A stretch of DNA of 64,000 nt. Origin: Synechococcus sp. BL107. GTDB taxonomy: Bacteria; Cyanobacteriota; Cyanobacteriia; PCC-6307; Cyanobiaceae. The notes below the pieces were generated by a model. The model saw nothing but the letters and a program-made list of their open reading frames with translations. It did no database searches and had not been told where the DNA came from. The stretch's first letter is position 1, and every line of letters starts with the position of its first letter. Positions 19,079 to 28,034 of the stretch are shown one piece after another. The stretch lies in NCBI RefSeq assembly GCF_000153805.1, contig NZ_DS022298.1:628616-692615 (forward strand). The letters run 5' to 3'. The position numbers and the translations under genes were made by a program.

Positions 19079-19849
19079 TCAGTTCGCTTCCGTGGTGACT
19101 TGCCGATCATTGATGGAGGGCGTTAGTAGCTCCACTCCGTCTCCAGGGATATCGAGCCATCGACGCAGCCAGCCCGTGAGCCAGATGAAGGGCAACGTAT
19201 CGGCCAGGGCAGCCAATACTTTGAACAAATATCCGCCCACGATGAAGCTGCCGAGTTGCGGAACGAGTGGACTCTCCGGATCGATGGGCAGAACATGGGC
19301 TCCGTAATGGCTGATCAACACCACGGCTGTTGTATCGACGAGTTGACTCACCAGGGTGGAGCCGTTGTTGCGGAGCCAAAGTGCTTTGCCGTTCGTGAGC
19401 TGCTTCCAAAAATGAAACAGGCGCACATCAATAAATTGGGCCGTCAGGTATGCCGCCATGGAAGCCCCGATCGCGCCAAAGCTGAGTTCTTGGATGGTGC
19501 GGAAGGTGCTGTCGTCGCTGCCTGGTAAACCCGGTAATAGGCCTCCAAGCCAGAGGATGAGCACCACCCAGCCATTGAGCAGTAACCCCACCCACACCAA
19601 CTGGTTGGCTTTCTCTTCTCCCCACAACTCACTGATCAGGTCTGTGCAGAGAAACGTGATTGGGTATGGGAGTGCACCAATGGCTACCACGATTGGCCAG
19701 GCACCGATGTGCCCGAGTTGGAGGAAGCGCGTGAGTCCCAGGATGTTCAGCATCCCTAGCGTTCCTAAGAACAGTCCGGCTAGCACTAAAAACGTGCTGT
19801 CCCGCCGGGCTTGCAGTTGTCTGGACGCGTGATCGGTTGAGGCGGGCAT
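19079..19849 (-). CDS. VUT-family (YhhQ-like) queuosine precursor transporter
   Basis: A 256-residue integral membrane protein with about six to seven membrane segments. The VUT/YhhQ family pattern is seen in PYPITFLCTDLISELWGEEKAN, split here by its conserved TD, and in the later LVSQLVDTTAVVLISHYG and PFIWLTGWLRR. Characterised relatives import queuosine precursors (preQ0/preQ1). Substrate here is by family only. The N-terminal 20 residues are polar and the start ATG at 19849 is reasonable. It is followed on the same strand by the 47-residue membrane protein 56 bases away. Confidence 0.8.
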   Translation of the reverse strand: MPASTDHASRQLQARRDSTFLVLAGLFLGTLGMLNILGLTRFLQLGHIGAWPIVVAIGALPYPITFLCTDLISELWGEEKANQLVWVGLLLNGWVVLILWLGGLLPGLPGSDDSTFRTIQELSFGAIGASMAAYLTAQFIDVRLFHFWKQLTNGKALWLRNNGSTLVSQLVDTTAVVLISHYGAHVLPIDPESPLVPQLGSFIVGGYLFKVLAALADTLPFIWLTGWLRRWLDIPGDGVELLTPSINDRQVTTEAN

Positions 19850-19960
19850 GCGCTCGGAGAGTTAGAAGGGCGTCGTGTCTGAATCGCTGGTTGCCCCAAC
19901 GCCATTGTGTTCTTCAAAAAACATTGATCCAACGTTTGTGCTGACTTCCCCTTTGCACAG

Positions 19961-20629
19961 ATGTTTATTTTTAGAGGTGGACCGGTCGGATTCGGCATCG
20001 TTAATCAGAGCGACATCTCGCAAGCTCTCCCGTCTTCATTTTTCTCCCGTGCAGCCGAACTGGTCGGACCGGATCTCGTGGGCTGCAGGTTGGTCAAACG
20101 GCAGCTGGATGGAAGTTTGTTGTCGGGTGTGATTGTGGAAACGGAGGCGTATTCGCAGGACGAGCCTGCCTGCCACGGCTACCGCCGCCGCTCACCGCAG
20201 AACGAAACGCTGTTTGGTGAGCCTGGTCGGTTTTATGTGTATGTGAGCTATGGCATTCATCACTGCGTGAATGTGGTGACGGATCGCTCTGATTGGGCCA
20301 ATGGTGTTTTGCTTCGGGCGATCGCGATGCCAGGTGAGCTGGAGCGGGTGGCAGCTGGCCCAGGTTTGCTGGCTCGGCGTTTTGGTCTTGATCGGGGAGA
20401 TGACAGTTGTCCGGTGACGGGCGAACATGACGTGTGGCTGGCACCAAGACCGGCATCCCTCGCTAGCCCAGTGCTTGTGACCACAACGCGAATTGGAATC
20501 TCTCAGGGGCAGGAGCTCCCATGGCGTTGGTATTTGCAGCTGAGTCGCAGCATCAGTCGTCGTGCCATGGGGGATCGCCAACCATCGCTTGATCAGGCGT
20601 GGTCACCGTGTGATGAGGGGGCGTTATGA
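19961..20629 (+). CDS. DNA-3-methyladenine glycosylase (AAG/MPG family)
   Basis: This 222-residue protein matches the alkyladenine glycosylase family, which removes 3-methyladenine and other alkylated purines in base excision repair. Visible landmarks are [20 protein letters not shown], the catalytic [17 protein letters not shown] with its general-base Glu, the [17 protein letters not shown] hydrophobic strand pair, and [13 protein letters not shown]. Length fits the family. The first 20 residues before PSSFF are not conserved, so the exact start is uncertain. Its stop overlaps the pyrB start (ATGA), giving an unusual pairing of DNA repair with pyrimidine synthesis. Confidence 0.9.
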   Translation: MFIFRGGPVGFGIVNQSDISQALPSSFFSRAAELVGPDLVGCRLVKRQLDGSLLSGVIVETEAYSQDEPACHGYRRRSPQNETLFGEPGRFYVYVSYGIHHCVNVVTDRSDWANGVLLRAIAMPGELERVAAGPGLLARRFGLDRGDDSCPVTGEHDVWLAPRPASLASPVLVTTTRIGISQGQELPWRWYLQLSRSISRRAMGDRQPSLDQAWSPCDEGAL

Positions 20630-21675
20630 GCGGTTGGCAGCACCGCCACATTCTTGATCTTGCTTCCTTTTCTCGGGACGATTTTGCTTCGATCCTTGAA
20701 CTGGCTCAACGGTTTCGATCCCTTCCGGTAACAGGCGTTCGCAAGTTGCCGGCGCTGCAGGGACGTCTTGTGGCCACGCTGTTTTTTGAACCCAGCACCC
20801 GCACGCGGAGCAGTTTTGAGTTGGCGGCAAAGCGGCTTTCAGCCGATGTGATGAGTTTTTCTCCCTCCAGCAGTTCGCTGAGTAAGGGAGAAAGCGTTTT
20901 GGATACCGCCCGCACTTACGTCGCTATGGGCGCGGATGTGCTGGTGGTTCGTCATCGCTCCACATCCGTTCCTCAGCAACTCGCCGCTGATTTAGATCAG
21001 CTGGGGGAGCGCACCGTGGTGCTGAATGGAGGAGATGGTCTTCATAGCCATCCAAGTCAGGGTTTGTTGGATCTTCTAACCCTGGCCCGTCACTTCGATG
21101 CCCAGAAGCCAACGCCTCAATCTTTAGACGGTAAAAAAATCGTGATTGTCGGCGACATCCTGCATTCCCGTGTGGCCCGCTCCAATCTCTGGGCACTGAC
21201 TGGATGTGGCGCGGATGTGGTGCTGTGTGGACCACCGAGTTTGTTGCCAGATGACTTTGCTGCGTTTGTGGATGCCCCACCGCCCGGGCAGTCCTGCGAT
21301 CCCATTGCGCAGCGCGGCAAGGTCACCATTGAACGCCGTCTTGAACAAGCGTTGCCGGGTGCCGATGCCGTGATGACACTCCGACTGCAGAAGGAACGCA
21401 TGACACAGCAGTTGTTGACCAGCCTTAAGCGCTATCACCGGGACTATGGGTTGAGCCATGCGCGCCTTCAGTTGTGTGGACGGAACGTTCCCGTCCTTCA
21501 TCCTGGGCCTGTCAACCGTGGCGTGGAGATGACGAGCCGCTTGTTGGATGACCCATCCATGTGCCTTGTGGAAGAGCAAGTCAGGAACGGGGTTCCTGTT
21601 CGCATGGCGCTGCTTTACTTGATGGCAGCAGCTGAGTCCGCTGCGGAATCCCCATTGGTGTCGATCAGCTCTTGA
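20626..21675 (+). CDS. pyrB: aspartate carbamoyltransferase catalytic subunit
   Basis: A 349-residue transcarbamoylase that condenses carbamoyl phosphate with aspartate in UMP synthesis. The carbamoyl-phosphate loop [13 protein letters not shown], the [14 protein letters not shown] block with the 80s-loop lysine, the [11 protein letters not shown] helix and the late [11 protein letters not shown] are all intact. It is co-translated with the upstream glycosylase gene. The 3' end overlaps the type II NADH dehydrogenase gene by 61 bases, tail to tail. The last steps of the same pathway (PyrF-PyrE) are encoded at 34829-36355. A pyrI regulatory subunit is not seen. Confidence 0.96.
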   Translation: MSGWQHRHILDLASFSRDDFASILELAQRFRSLPVTGVRKLPALQGRLVATLFFEPSTRTRSSFELAAKRLSADVMSFSPSSSSLSKGESVLDTARTYVAMGADVLVVRHRSTSVPQQLAADLDQLGERTVVLNGGDGLHSHPSQGLLDLLTLARHFDAQKPTPQSLDGKKIVIVGDILHSRVARSNLWALTGCGADVVLCGPPSLLPDDFAAFVDAPPPGQSCDPIAQRGKVTIERRLEQALPGADAVMTLRLQKERMTQQLLTSLKRYHRDYGLSHARLQLCGRNVPVLHPGPVNRGVEMTSRLLDDPSMCLVEEQVRNGVPVRMALLYLMAAAESAAESPLVSISS

Positions 21676-23168
21676 GTGTTCGTCTTTTGAGTGATCGATA
21701 TCCCTGAGATTTCCTTGGAGTAGTACTCCATGGCTGCTTGCAAAGCCGCATCTGGGGAAGCAATTGATGGCCCAAGACCGGTTTGCATTGGAAAGTGGGC
21801 GTCCGCTGCATTGAGCGCGATGTGCTGGCTGGGCATGCCCGTCAGCAACATGGATGCTCGCTGACGGGTGATCAGAGCAAAAACCCACTTTGTGGCGAGG
21901 GAGACCCGTTGCTGCATGTCATGGATGAGCCCTAAGTGCACTCCTGCCCAAAGCAGCACTCCAATCAGTCCTGAGAATTTGAGGCCTCGCAAATCGGCAA
22001 CGGCGCTCGACCCATCGACAATGGCCATGCTCCCTAGATCTAAATAGCGAAACGTCGGGCGTGGACGACCGGCCACCACGGCGGCAATGTCTTTGCCGAT
22101 GAAACTGCCCGCCTGTTTGGCGGGTGCTGCCATGCCAGGGAGGGGTTGACCATCGTTGGTGTGGCTGTAGCTGCAGAGATCACCAGCGATGCGAATCTCA
22201 GGATGGTTATAAATAGAAAAGTCAGGTTCCACCACAACGCGTCCGCCGCGATCCAGGCTGCAACCGGTTGTGGCTTCTAACGCTTGTCCTAGGTGTGAGG
22301 CACGGACACCTGCGGTCCAGATCACGGTGGCGGCTCGAATGCATTGCTCTCCATTTGGAGTGCTCACCACCACTTCCCCTGGGCGCATGCTTTGCACACG
22401 ACTTTGCTGCAGGAATTCCACGCCCGCTTTTTGCAGTGCTTGCAGGGCTTCCTTGGAGAGCTCCTTAGGCATGCTTCGTAGCACTTTCTCACCCGGGTCA
22501 ATGAGAAGAATTCGGGTTTGGGTTGGATCGAGCTGCTGGTAGGCATCCTTCAGGGACCAGCGCAGCATTCGAGAGGCGGCGCCTGCCATCTCGCAGCCGC
22601 TCGGACCACTGCCGATCACAACAACGGTTTGAAGAAATTGCCGTGCTTCGGGATCAGGAGTCTGCTCCGCTTGTTCCATCGCCATGAGTAGGCGTCTGCG
22701 GATTTCTTCGGCGTGCTCAAGGATTTTCATGGGTGGCGCAAAAGTGCGCCATTGGTCTTGACCGAAAAAGCTGCTGCCAGATCCCGTTGCGAGCACGAGA
22801 TGGTCGTAGCTGAACGTTTTTCCGTTGAACACGATCTTGTGTTCATCGGGGATCAATTGAGTGACTTCGCCGAGCAGGATTTGCACGTTTGGTTGTTTGC
22901 CCACTAGCTCGCGCAGGGGTGTTGCGATGTCGCCGCTCGCGACCAATCCCGTTGCTACTTGATAAAGCAACGGCTGGAACAAATTGAAGTTGCGTTTGTC
23001 GATCAGGGTGATCCGCACCTCTGATTGAGCTAAGGCACGACAGGCTTGAATTCCAGCAAATCCGCCACCAACAATCACCACATGGGGGGCATGGCGAAGC
23101 CGCTCTTCAGGCGGTTCCAATTCCAAGAAATAGTGATCGCCAGCCATGAATGGCAGCAGAGGAGCCAA
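21615..23168 (-). CDS. type II NAD(P)H dehydrogenase (NDH-2)
   Basis: A 517-residue flavoprotein that oxidises NAD(P)H and reduces quinone without pumping protons. The first nucleotide-binding fold is [17 protein letters not shown] and the second is [15 protein letters not shown]. The quinone-side block [17 protein letters not shown] and the C-terminal [19 protein letters not shown] are family features. A hydrophobic C-terminal stretch ([18 protein letters not shown]) likely anchors it to the membrane. Start could be the ATG at 23168 or an in-frame ATG eight codons on. The last 45 residues are low-complexity and overlap the end of pyrB. Confidence 0.92.
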   Translation of the reverse strand: MAPLLPFMAGDHYFLELEPPEERLRHAPHVVIVGGGFAGIQACRALAQSEVRITLIDKRNFNLFQPLLYQVATGLVASGDIATPLRELVGKQPNVQILLGEVTQLIPDEHKIVFNGKTFSYDHLVLATGSGSSFFGQDQWRTFAPPMKILEHAEEIRRRLLMAMEQAEQTPDPEARQFLQTVVVIGSGPSGCEMAGAASRMLRWSLKDAYQQLDPTQTRILLIDPGEKVLRSMPKELSKEALQALQKAGVEFLQQSRVQSMRPGEVVVSTPNGEQCIRAATVIWTAGVRASHLGQALEATTGCSLDRGGRVVVEPDFSIYNHPEIRIAGDLCSYSHTNDGQPLPGMAAPAKQAGSFIGKDIAAVVAGRPRPTFRYLDLGSMAIVDGSSAVADLRGLKFSGLIGVLLWAGVHLGLIHDMQQRVSLATKWVFALITRQRASMLLTGMPSQHIALNAADAHFPMQTGLGPSIASPDAALQAAMEYYSKEISGISITQKTNTQELIDTNGDSAADSAAAIK

Positions 23169-23222
23169 TTCGAAGGCTATGGAGCTCCCGTGGATTTGTC
23201 TGCGTAAACGACTTATGCGCCG

Positions 23223-23555
23223 TTAAATCAGCTTGAACGCCTCAAGAAAGAGCCCATATAGAAAGCCGATTCGGCTGAGGTCTAGCAGTTGTTCCGGGAG
23301 CGTCCATGAGCCTCCCGACCTGCGAACGCGACGCAGAGTGAATTCGGTTCCAAGAACCACAATGAGCGAGGCCACGGGATCCATTTGGGAGAGAACACCC
23401 GCGACGGAGGTCACAGCACTACCCAACAAAAAGCCACTGAGGAGGGCAATGGCGAGAAGCGACAACCTTCTCCATGGATTTTGGGTCCAAAGCTCAAGAC
23501 GATTGATTGCTTCGCCCCATTGGGATTGCAGGCGAGTGGATTGGAGTCGTCGCAA
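23223..23555 (-). CDS. Ycf20-like (DUF565) membrane protein
   Basis: The 110-residue protein has the Ycf20/DUF565 pattern. The basic NPWRRLSLLAIALLSGFLLG is followed by a second hydrophobic stretch (PVASLIVVLGTEFTLRRVRR) and a C-terminal LLDLSRIGFLYGLFLEAFKL. Plastid and cyanobacterial relatives have been connected to thermal dissipation of light energy, but the biochemical role is unclear. The gene lies 54 bases upstream of the NDH-2 gene on the same strand. Length is normal for the family. Confidence 0.8.
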   Translation of the reverse strand: MRRLQSTRLQSQWGEAINRLELWTQNPWRRLSLLAIALLSGFLLGSAVTSVAGVLSQMDPVASLIVVLGTEFTLRRVRRSGGSWTLPEQLLDLSRIGFLYGLFLEAFKLI

Positions 23556-23693
23556 GGTTCACACTCCCGATTCAGATGAAGCCAATGAGCCAGGAACCAG
23601 GGATCTCCATCACCCGGCCAATGTTTCGACCCCTGTTTACCTCAAACGTCAGGACCTGACCGGTTTTATGCCCTACGAAACGCCAACCCCACC

Positions 23694-23719
23694 AAAAAAG
23701 CCCAGGTGTGACCTGGGCT
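23694..23719 (-). terminator. intrinsic terminator after the 66-residue protein gene
   Basis: On the minus strand a perfect 8-bp stem (arms at 23711-23718 and 23700-23707, GCCCAGGT/ACCTGGGC) with a three-base loop is followed directly by six T. It lies 24 bases past the stop of the gene at 23743-23943 and points the same way, so it should end that transcript. Confidence 0.85.
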
Positions 23720-23742
23720 CGAGGATCGGTATGCGTCTGGAT

Positions 23743-23943
23743 CTATTTGGATTCAGCTTTCGCTTTGCGGGATGATTTGCCCTCAAGGAGCTCCAAGAGA
23801 GCCTCCATTTGTGCCATCACCCCTCGAACTTCTCCTGCTTCAGGCAAGAGACCGTCTTCCATCACGCCTTGGTGCATCTCACGAAGCTCCTGCCGGATGT
23901 AGCGCAGGTGGCTTACGACCTGTTCGCGTTTCGACTGCGACAT
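23743..23943 (-). CDS. small helical protein, function unknown
   Basis: A 66-residue, highly charged protein (MSQSKREQVVSHLRYIRQ at the start, ending SSRKAKAESK). It should form two amphipathic helices, with no cysteine and no membrane segment. It is followed by a strong intrinsic terminator and preceded by a G/C-run hairpin at 23952-23971, so it looks like a distinct short transcript end. I do not recognise the family. Both the terminator and the regular helical pattern support it as a real gene. Confidence 0.65.
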   Translation of the reverse strand: MSQSKREQVVSHLRYIRQELREMHQGVMEDGLLPEAGEVRGVMAQMEALLELLEGKSSRKAKAESK

Positions 23944-23951
23944 CGATCACA

Positions 23952-23971
23952 GGGGGGGATAGTTACCCCCC
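23952..23971. promoter_or_regulatory. G-run/C-run hairpin between two small genes
   Basis: A run of six to seven G (23952-23958), a seven-base loop and a run of six C (23966-23971) can pair perfectly. On the plus strand it is followed by TTTTA, so it could act as a terminator against plus-strand transcription. On the minus strand it falls just upstream of the ATG at 23943 and would hold the leader of the 66-residue gene in a stem. Confidence 0.5.
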
Positions 23972-23988
23972 TTTTACCCCATAGGGGG

Positions 23989-24129
23989 TTAGTGCCGGCG
24001 AATTTGTTTTTGACCAACAGCCCAAGCCATGGCCAGTGCTGTGAATGTCAGCAGTGCTGCGGGACGGGCCAAGGTGCTCAGGAGAACCACAGAACCGAGC
24101 GCCAGCAGAAGGGGGATGTGGCATCGCAT
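23989..24129 (-). CDS. possible 46-residue membrane peptide just after tRNA-Ala
   Basis: An ATG at 24129 opens a frame reading MRCHIPLLLALGSVVLL through a second hydrophobic stretch (LLTFTALAMAWAVG) to a basic end, QKQIRRH. Two short hydrophobic helices or one hairpin are likely. The ATG lies five bases after the end of tRNA-Ala, so a separate ribosome binding site would have to fall inside the tRNA; the frame may instead be translated without a leader or not at all. No family is recognised. Confidence 0.4.
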   Translation of the reverse strand: MRCHIPLLLALGSVVLLSTLARPAALLTFTALAMAWAVGQKQIRRH

Positions 24130-24134
24130 TTGAG

Positions 24135-24207
24135 TGGAGAATAGGGGACTCGAACCCCTGACCTCTGCGGTGCGATCGCAGCGCTCTACCAGCTGAGCTA
24201 ATTCCCC
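24135..24207 (-). tRNA. tRNA-Ala (anticodon CGC)
   Basis: A 73-nt class I tRNA on the minus strand. The acceptor GGGGAAT pairs with ATTCTCC and includes the G3-U70 wobble pair that is the identity element of alanine tRNA. The anticodon stem CTGCG/CGCAG encloses loop ATCGCAC, giving anticodon CGC for codon GCG. The T arm GGGGTTCGAGTCCCC is perfect. CCA is not encoded. Confidence 0.96.
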
Positions 24208-24257
24208 GCCACCAAACGCTAGCTGTCAGGGATTGCGTCAAACTGGAGCATGGCGCT

Positions 24258-24470
24258 TTGCGAAAGCTGATGGTTACGCCGGAACAGCTCGAAGCATTTG
24301 ATGACGCCACGACGGCGGAGCTGGCTCGGCGTCTTGAAGAAGACGATTACCGCACTCCCTTCGACAGCCTTACGGATTGGCATCTGTTGCGAGCCCTGGC
24401 CATTCATCGGCCTGAGTTGACCCTTCCGTATCACCATCTTGTGGATCAGGAACCTTTCGATGAGGACTGA
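24258..24470 (+). CDS. DUF2555-type small protein
   Basis: A 70-residue acidic protein whose central block LARRLEEDDYRTPFDSLTDWHLLRAL recalls the cyanobacterial DUF2555 family; I quote only its most telling parts, EEDDY and DWHLLRA. The start is either ATG at 24258 or the in-frame ATG at 24270, the latter giving MVTPEQLEAFDD. The gene ends five bases before the coaBC start and so probably forms an operon with it. No catalytic residues are evident and function is unknown. Confidence 0.75.
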   Translation: MRKLMVTPEQLEAFDDATTAELARRLEEDDYRTPFDSLTDWHLLRALAIHRPELTLPYHHLVDQEPFDED

Positions 24471-24474
24471 TTCA

Positions 24475-25764
24475 ATGCCTGGTCCGTTGGTTGGGCGCCA
24501 TGTGCTCGTGGCAGCTAGCGGCAGCATTGCTGCGGTGAAAACACCGTTATTAGTGAGTGCTCTGGTGAAAGCTGGAGCTGTGGTGCGCTGTTTGGTCACC
24601 CCCAGTGCTGAACGCTTAGTGAGCGCAGTGGCCCTCGCAAGCTTGAGCCGCCATCACTGTTACTGCGATGGCGATCAGTGGGATCCGTCGAGAAGCCGAC
24701 CACTGCACATTGAATTGGCTGAATGGGCCGACTTAGTCGTTGTCGCTCCGATGAGTGCCAGCACGCTGAGCCGTTGGTCACAAGGATCAGGAGAAGGATT
24801 ATTGGCCAGCGTGCTTCTGGCAACTGAGGTGCCTGTTTTGGTTGCCCCAGCGATGAATACGGCCATGTGGCATCACCCCGCTGTTCAGCAAAATTGGCGA
24901 GTCGTTCAGTCTTTCCCGGGGGTTGTTCCCCTTCTCCCTGCGTCTGGGTTGCTGGCTTGCGATCGCCGCGGTGATGGCCGAATGGCGGATCCAATGTTGA
25001 TCGAGTTGGCAGCGGCAGCCTTGTTCAGTCGGAGCGAGGAGGGTGCCATTGCTGATCGTGATTGGGAGGGCAAACATTTAATGGTCTCTGCCGGGGCCAC
25101 CCATGAGCCCATTGATCAAGCCAGGGTTCTCACCAATCGAAGTACGGGGCATATGGGGGTCTTGCTGGCCCAGGTTGCGCGTTTGCGCGGAGCCACTGTT
25201 CAACTGGTGCATGGACCGATATCCGTCCCAGAGCCATGGTGTGAGGGGATTGAGTGCATCCCTGTCACCACTGCTGATGAAATGCAGCGCGTCTTGAGCG
25301 ATCGACAACCATCGCTGGATGCAATAGCGATGGTGGCTGCTGTAGCTGATCTGCGCCGTGCGGAGCGTTTAGAAACCAAAGTTTCGAAACAGCAGTTGCC
25401 CGAATTGCTGGCCTCGGGCTGGAGTCAGGTTCCAGACTTGTTGGCGGCGCTTTCGAAGCATCGCCCTCGCGGACAAACCCTGCTTGGTTTTGCTGCGTTG
25501 GCAGGCGAGGACGCAGCCCTGATTGCCCAAGGCAAGGCCAAGCTTGATGCGAAGGGGTGTGATTTGTTGATGGTGAATCCCATTGATCGCCTCGGCCAGG
25601 GCTTTGGTGACCAGGCCAACGGTGGTTGGTTATTAGGTCATGACTGGACGCATGAAATGCCATTGATGTCCAAATTGACGATGGCCCATCAGCTGCTCGA
25701 TGCGATGTATCAGTCCCATATCGCCGCGGCGGCTGCGGCCGATGGTCGTAACGAGAGCTGGTAA
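24475..25764 (+). CDS. coaBC: bifunctional phosphopantothenoylcysteine decarboxylase/synthetase
   Basis: The 429-residue protein performs two steps of coenzyme A synthesis. The N-terminal flavodoxin-like CoaC half shows VLVAASGSIAAVK, the active-site histidine in RPLHIELAEWADLVVVAPMS, and the substrate clamp PAMNTAMW. The C-terminal CoaB half shows VSAGATHEPIDQARVLTNRSTG for the CTP-dependent ligase and later AAVADLR. I start it at ATG 24475 (MPGPLVGRHVL); an ATG at 24460 overlaps the upstream gene and adds five residues. Both halves are complete. Confidence 0.95.
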   Translation: MPGPLVGRHVLVAASGSIAAVKTPLLVSALVKAGAVVRCLVTPSAERLVSAVALASLSRHHCYCDGDQWDPSRSRPLHIELAEWADLVVVAPMSASTLSRWSQGSGEGLLASVLLATEVPVLVAPAMNTAMWHHPAVQQNWRVVQSFPGVVPLLPASGLLACDRRGDGRMADPMLIELAAAALFSRSEEGAIADRDWEGKHLMVSAGATHEPIDQARVLTNRSTGHMGVLLAQVARLRGATVQLVHGPISVPEPWCEGIECIPVTTADEMQRVLSDRQPSLDAIAMVAAVADLRRAERLETKVSKQQLPELLASGWSQVPDLLAALSKHRPRGQTLLGFAALAGEDAALIAQGKAKLDAKGCDLLMVNPIDRLGQGFGDQANGGWLLGHDWTHEMPLMSKLTMAHQLLDAMYQSHIAAAAAADGRNESW

Positions 25765-25880
25765 TTAAACAAGTTGTTGAGACCTGCAAAAGCTGGCTCT
25801 GGCCTCAGTTTCATGGCCTGTAAGATCGAGAATCGACGGCATTGCCGTTCCTAATAGCGTTAAGTCGTCAGGCTCCTCCC

Positions 25881-26708
25881 ATGCGCATTCGTTCCCTGCT
25901 GGCCGTAGTGCTGGCCTTATGCCTCACCTTTTTCACTACGGCTTGCAGCGGTGGCAATGATGCAAACCGTGGCGAGTCCAACGTCACCTACGACGACATT
26001 CGCAACACTGGTAAAGCCAATGATTGCCCCACAATCGGCGACGCCGCCCGTGGTTCCATCCCACTGACCGCCGGTCAGAAGTATGAGCTTCGCGGGATTT
26101 GCATGCATCCCGTACAGGTGTATGCCAAGGAGGAGCCCAAGAACATTCGCCAGCAGGCTGAATTTGTTGAGGGCAAAATTCTTACCCGTTACACCTCAAG
26201 CCTCGATGAGGTGTATGGCGATCTAACGGTCACCGAATCTGGCCTTCAGTTCCAGGAAAAAGGCGGGATCGACTTCCAGCCCATCACGGTTCTTGTTCCC
26301 GGCGGTGAAGAATTTCCGTTCTCGTTCTCCAGTAAGTCTTTGAGTGCCACTGCTGATGGTTCAGCGATCACAACCAGCACGGATTTCGAAGGCACCTATC
26401 GAACTCCGAGCTACCGCACGAGCAACTTCATTGATCCCAAGGGGCGTGCACTCACCACCGGCGTTCAGTACGCCCAAGGTTTGATTGCCCTCGGCGGCGA
26501 CGAGAAAGATCTCGAGAAAGACAACAACAAGCGCTACATCGATGGGGTTGGCACGATGAGCATGTCGATCACCAAGGTGGATCCCGAAACCGGTGAGTTC
26601 GCAGGTGTCTTTACAGCGATTCAGCCCTCCGACTCCGACATGGGTGGCCGTGAGGTTGTTGATATCAAAGTGGTTGGCGAACTTTATGGCCGCTTAGAAG
26701 AAGCTTGA
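25881..26708 (+). CDS. psbO: photosystem II manganese-stabilising protein PsbO
   Basis: A 275-residue lumenal extrinsic subunit of photosystem II that stabilises the Mn4CaO5 cluster. The ATG at 25881 is chosen because it gives a proper signal sequence, MRIRSLLAVVLALCLTFF, ending at a cysteine (TTACSGG). The mature part has the conserved NDCPT and GICMHP cysteines that form the structural disulfide, and the DLTVTESGLQFQEKGGIDFQP block, of which GGIDFQP is the strongest landmark. It is monocistronic, closed by a strong terminator at 26735-26760. A longer frame to 25842 adds residues before the signal and is not needed. Confidence 0.97.
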   Translation: MRIRSLLAVVLALCLTFFTTACSGGNDANRGESNVTYDDIRNTGKANDCPTIGDAARGSIPLTAGQKYELRGICMHPVQVYAKEEPKNIRQQAEFVEGKILTRYTSSLDEVYGDLTVTESGLQFQEKGGIDFQPITVLVPGGEEFPFSFSSKSLSATADGSAITTSTDFEGTYRTPSYRTSNFIDPKGRALTTGVQYAQGLIALGGDEKDLEKDNNKRYIDGVGTMSMSITKVDPETGEFAGVFTAIQPSDSDMGGREVVDIKVVGELYGRLEEA

Positions 26709-26734
26709 TCACTGGGTTTGATCAATCAATCTTG

Positions 26735-26760
26735 GGGGGGCGAGAGCCCCCTTTTTTTTT
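26735..26760 (+). terminator. intrinsic terminator after psbO
   Basis: A G-run and C-run stem closed by a GAGA loop (GGGGGC/GCCCCC) is followed by nine T at 26752-26760. It starts 26 bases after the psbO stop and fits a factor-independent terminator isolating psbO from sat. Confidence 0.93.
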
Positions 26761-26816
26761 GGGGCTGGGCGTATCAGCGTTCATCTGTGAGAATCGCGCG
26801 GTCTTAGTGAGTTTCC

Positions 26817-27989
26817 ATGACCGCCAGTGCTTCTGCCTCAGCCCAGAGATCCGGAGTGATTGCTCCCTATGGCGGCACGCTGGTGGATCTAATGGTGCCA
26901 AGCGCTGAGCATGCTGCGCTCAAGGCATCTGCAACCAAAACGCTGGAATGCTCCGACCGCAACGCCTGTGATGTGGAGTTGCTGGTGGTTGGCGGGTTCT
27001 CCCCCCTTCGCGGCTTCATGCACCAGGAGGACTACAACGCTGTGGTCTCTGGTCATCGCACCTCAGCAGGCCATCTCTTCGGTTTACCAATCGTGATGGA
27101 CACCGATCGCGACGATGTGGTGGTGGGAGACAAACTTTTGCTGACCTACAAGGGGCAAGAGCTTGCTCTCCTCGAGGTTGAGGACAAGTGGGAACCCAAC
27201 AAAGTGGCTGAGGCCCAGGGGTGTTACGGCACGACATCGCTTGAACACCCCGCTGTGCGCATGATCGCGATGGAGCGCAAATGCTTCTACTTAGGCGGCA
27301 CGCTGAAGGGCTTAGAGCTGCCAAGTCGGGTGTTCCCTTGCAAAACCCCGGCTGAAGTTCGTTCTGATTTGCCCCATGGGGAAGACGTGGTGGCCTTCCA
27401 ATGCCGCAACCCCATTCATCGCGCGCATTATGAACTGTTTACCCGGGCTTTACATGCCCAAAATGTGAGCGCAAACGCCGTGGTGTTAGTGCATCCCACC
27501 TGTGGACCAACCCAGCAGGACGACATTCCAGGTTCGGTGCGTTTTGAGACCTACGAACGCTTGGCTGCCGAAGTCAACAACGAGCGGATTCGGTGGGCTT
27601 ATCTCCCCTATGCCATGCACATGGCAGGTCCTCGGGAAGCCCTCCAGCACATGATTATTCGCCGGAATTATGGATGTACCCACTTCATCATTGGGCGTGA
27701 CATGGCGGGCTGTAAATCATCTCTGAGCGGCGATGATTTTTACGGCCCCTATGACGCCCAGAACTTTGCGAAGGAGTGTGCGCCAGAGCTCACCATGGAG
27801 ACTGTGCCATCTCTCAACCTCGTATACACGCAGGAGGAGGGCTATGTCACCGCTGAACATGCTGAAGCGCGTGGTCTCCATGTGAAGAAGCTCAGCGGCA
27901 CCCAGTTCCGAAAAATGCTGCGTGGTGGTGAGGAAATCCCCGAGTGGTTTGCCTTCAAGAGTGTCGTTGAGGTGCTCCGTTCCTCATGA
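26817..27989 (+). CDS. sat: sulfate adenylyltransferase (ATP sulfurylase)
   Basis: A 390-residue homo-oligomeric ATP sulfurylase that activates sulfate to adenosine phosphosulfate. The PUA-like N-terminal domain carries GGFSPLRGFM. The catalytic domain has the QCRNPIHRAHYE signature with the HxxH pair, and GRDMAGCKSSL. There is no C-terminal APS-kinase domain, so PAPS must be made by a separate enzyme. PAPS is the donor for the sulfotransferase encoded at 39442. The start ATG at 26817 lies 57 bases after the psbO terminator. Confidence 0.95.
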   Translation: MTASASASAQRSGVIAPYGGTLVDLMVPSAEHAALKASATKTLECSDRNACDVELLVVGGFSPLRGFMHQEDYNAVVSGHRTSAGHLFGLPIVMDTDRDDVVVGDKLLLTYKGQELALLEVEDKWEPNKVAEAQGCYGTTSLEHPAVRMIAMERKCFYLGGTLKGLELPSRVFPCKTPAEVRSDLPHGEDVVAFQCRNPIHRAHYELFTRALHAQNVSANAVVLVHPTCGPTQQDDIPGSVRFETYERLAAEVNNERIRWAYLPYAMHMAGPREALQHMIIRRNYGCTHFIIGRDMAGCKSSLSGDDFYGPYDAQNFAKECAPELTMETVPSLNLVYTQEEGYVTAEHAEARGLHVKKLSGTQFRKMLRGGEEIPEWFAFKSVVEVLRSS

Positions 27990-28034
27990 TTCCCTAACCC
28001 CGTTTAACATTCCTTCATCTTGTAGAGGCAACCT

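Noticed and set aside
21124-21888. A 254-codon minus-strand frame across pyrB and the NDH-2 end
   Set aside because: It overlaps two convincing genes and its translation shows no domain or membrane pattern.
24258-24599. A minus-strand frame running from coaBC into the DUF2555-type gene
   Set aside because: It crosses two plus-strand genes with good family patterns and has no features of its own.
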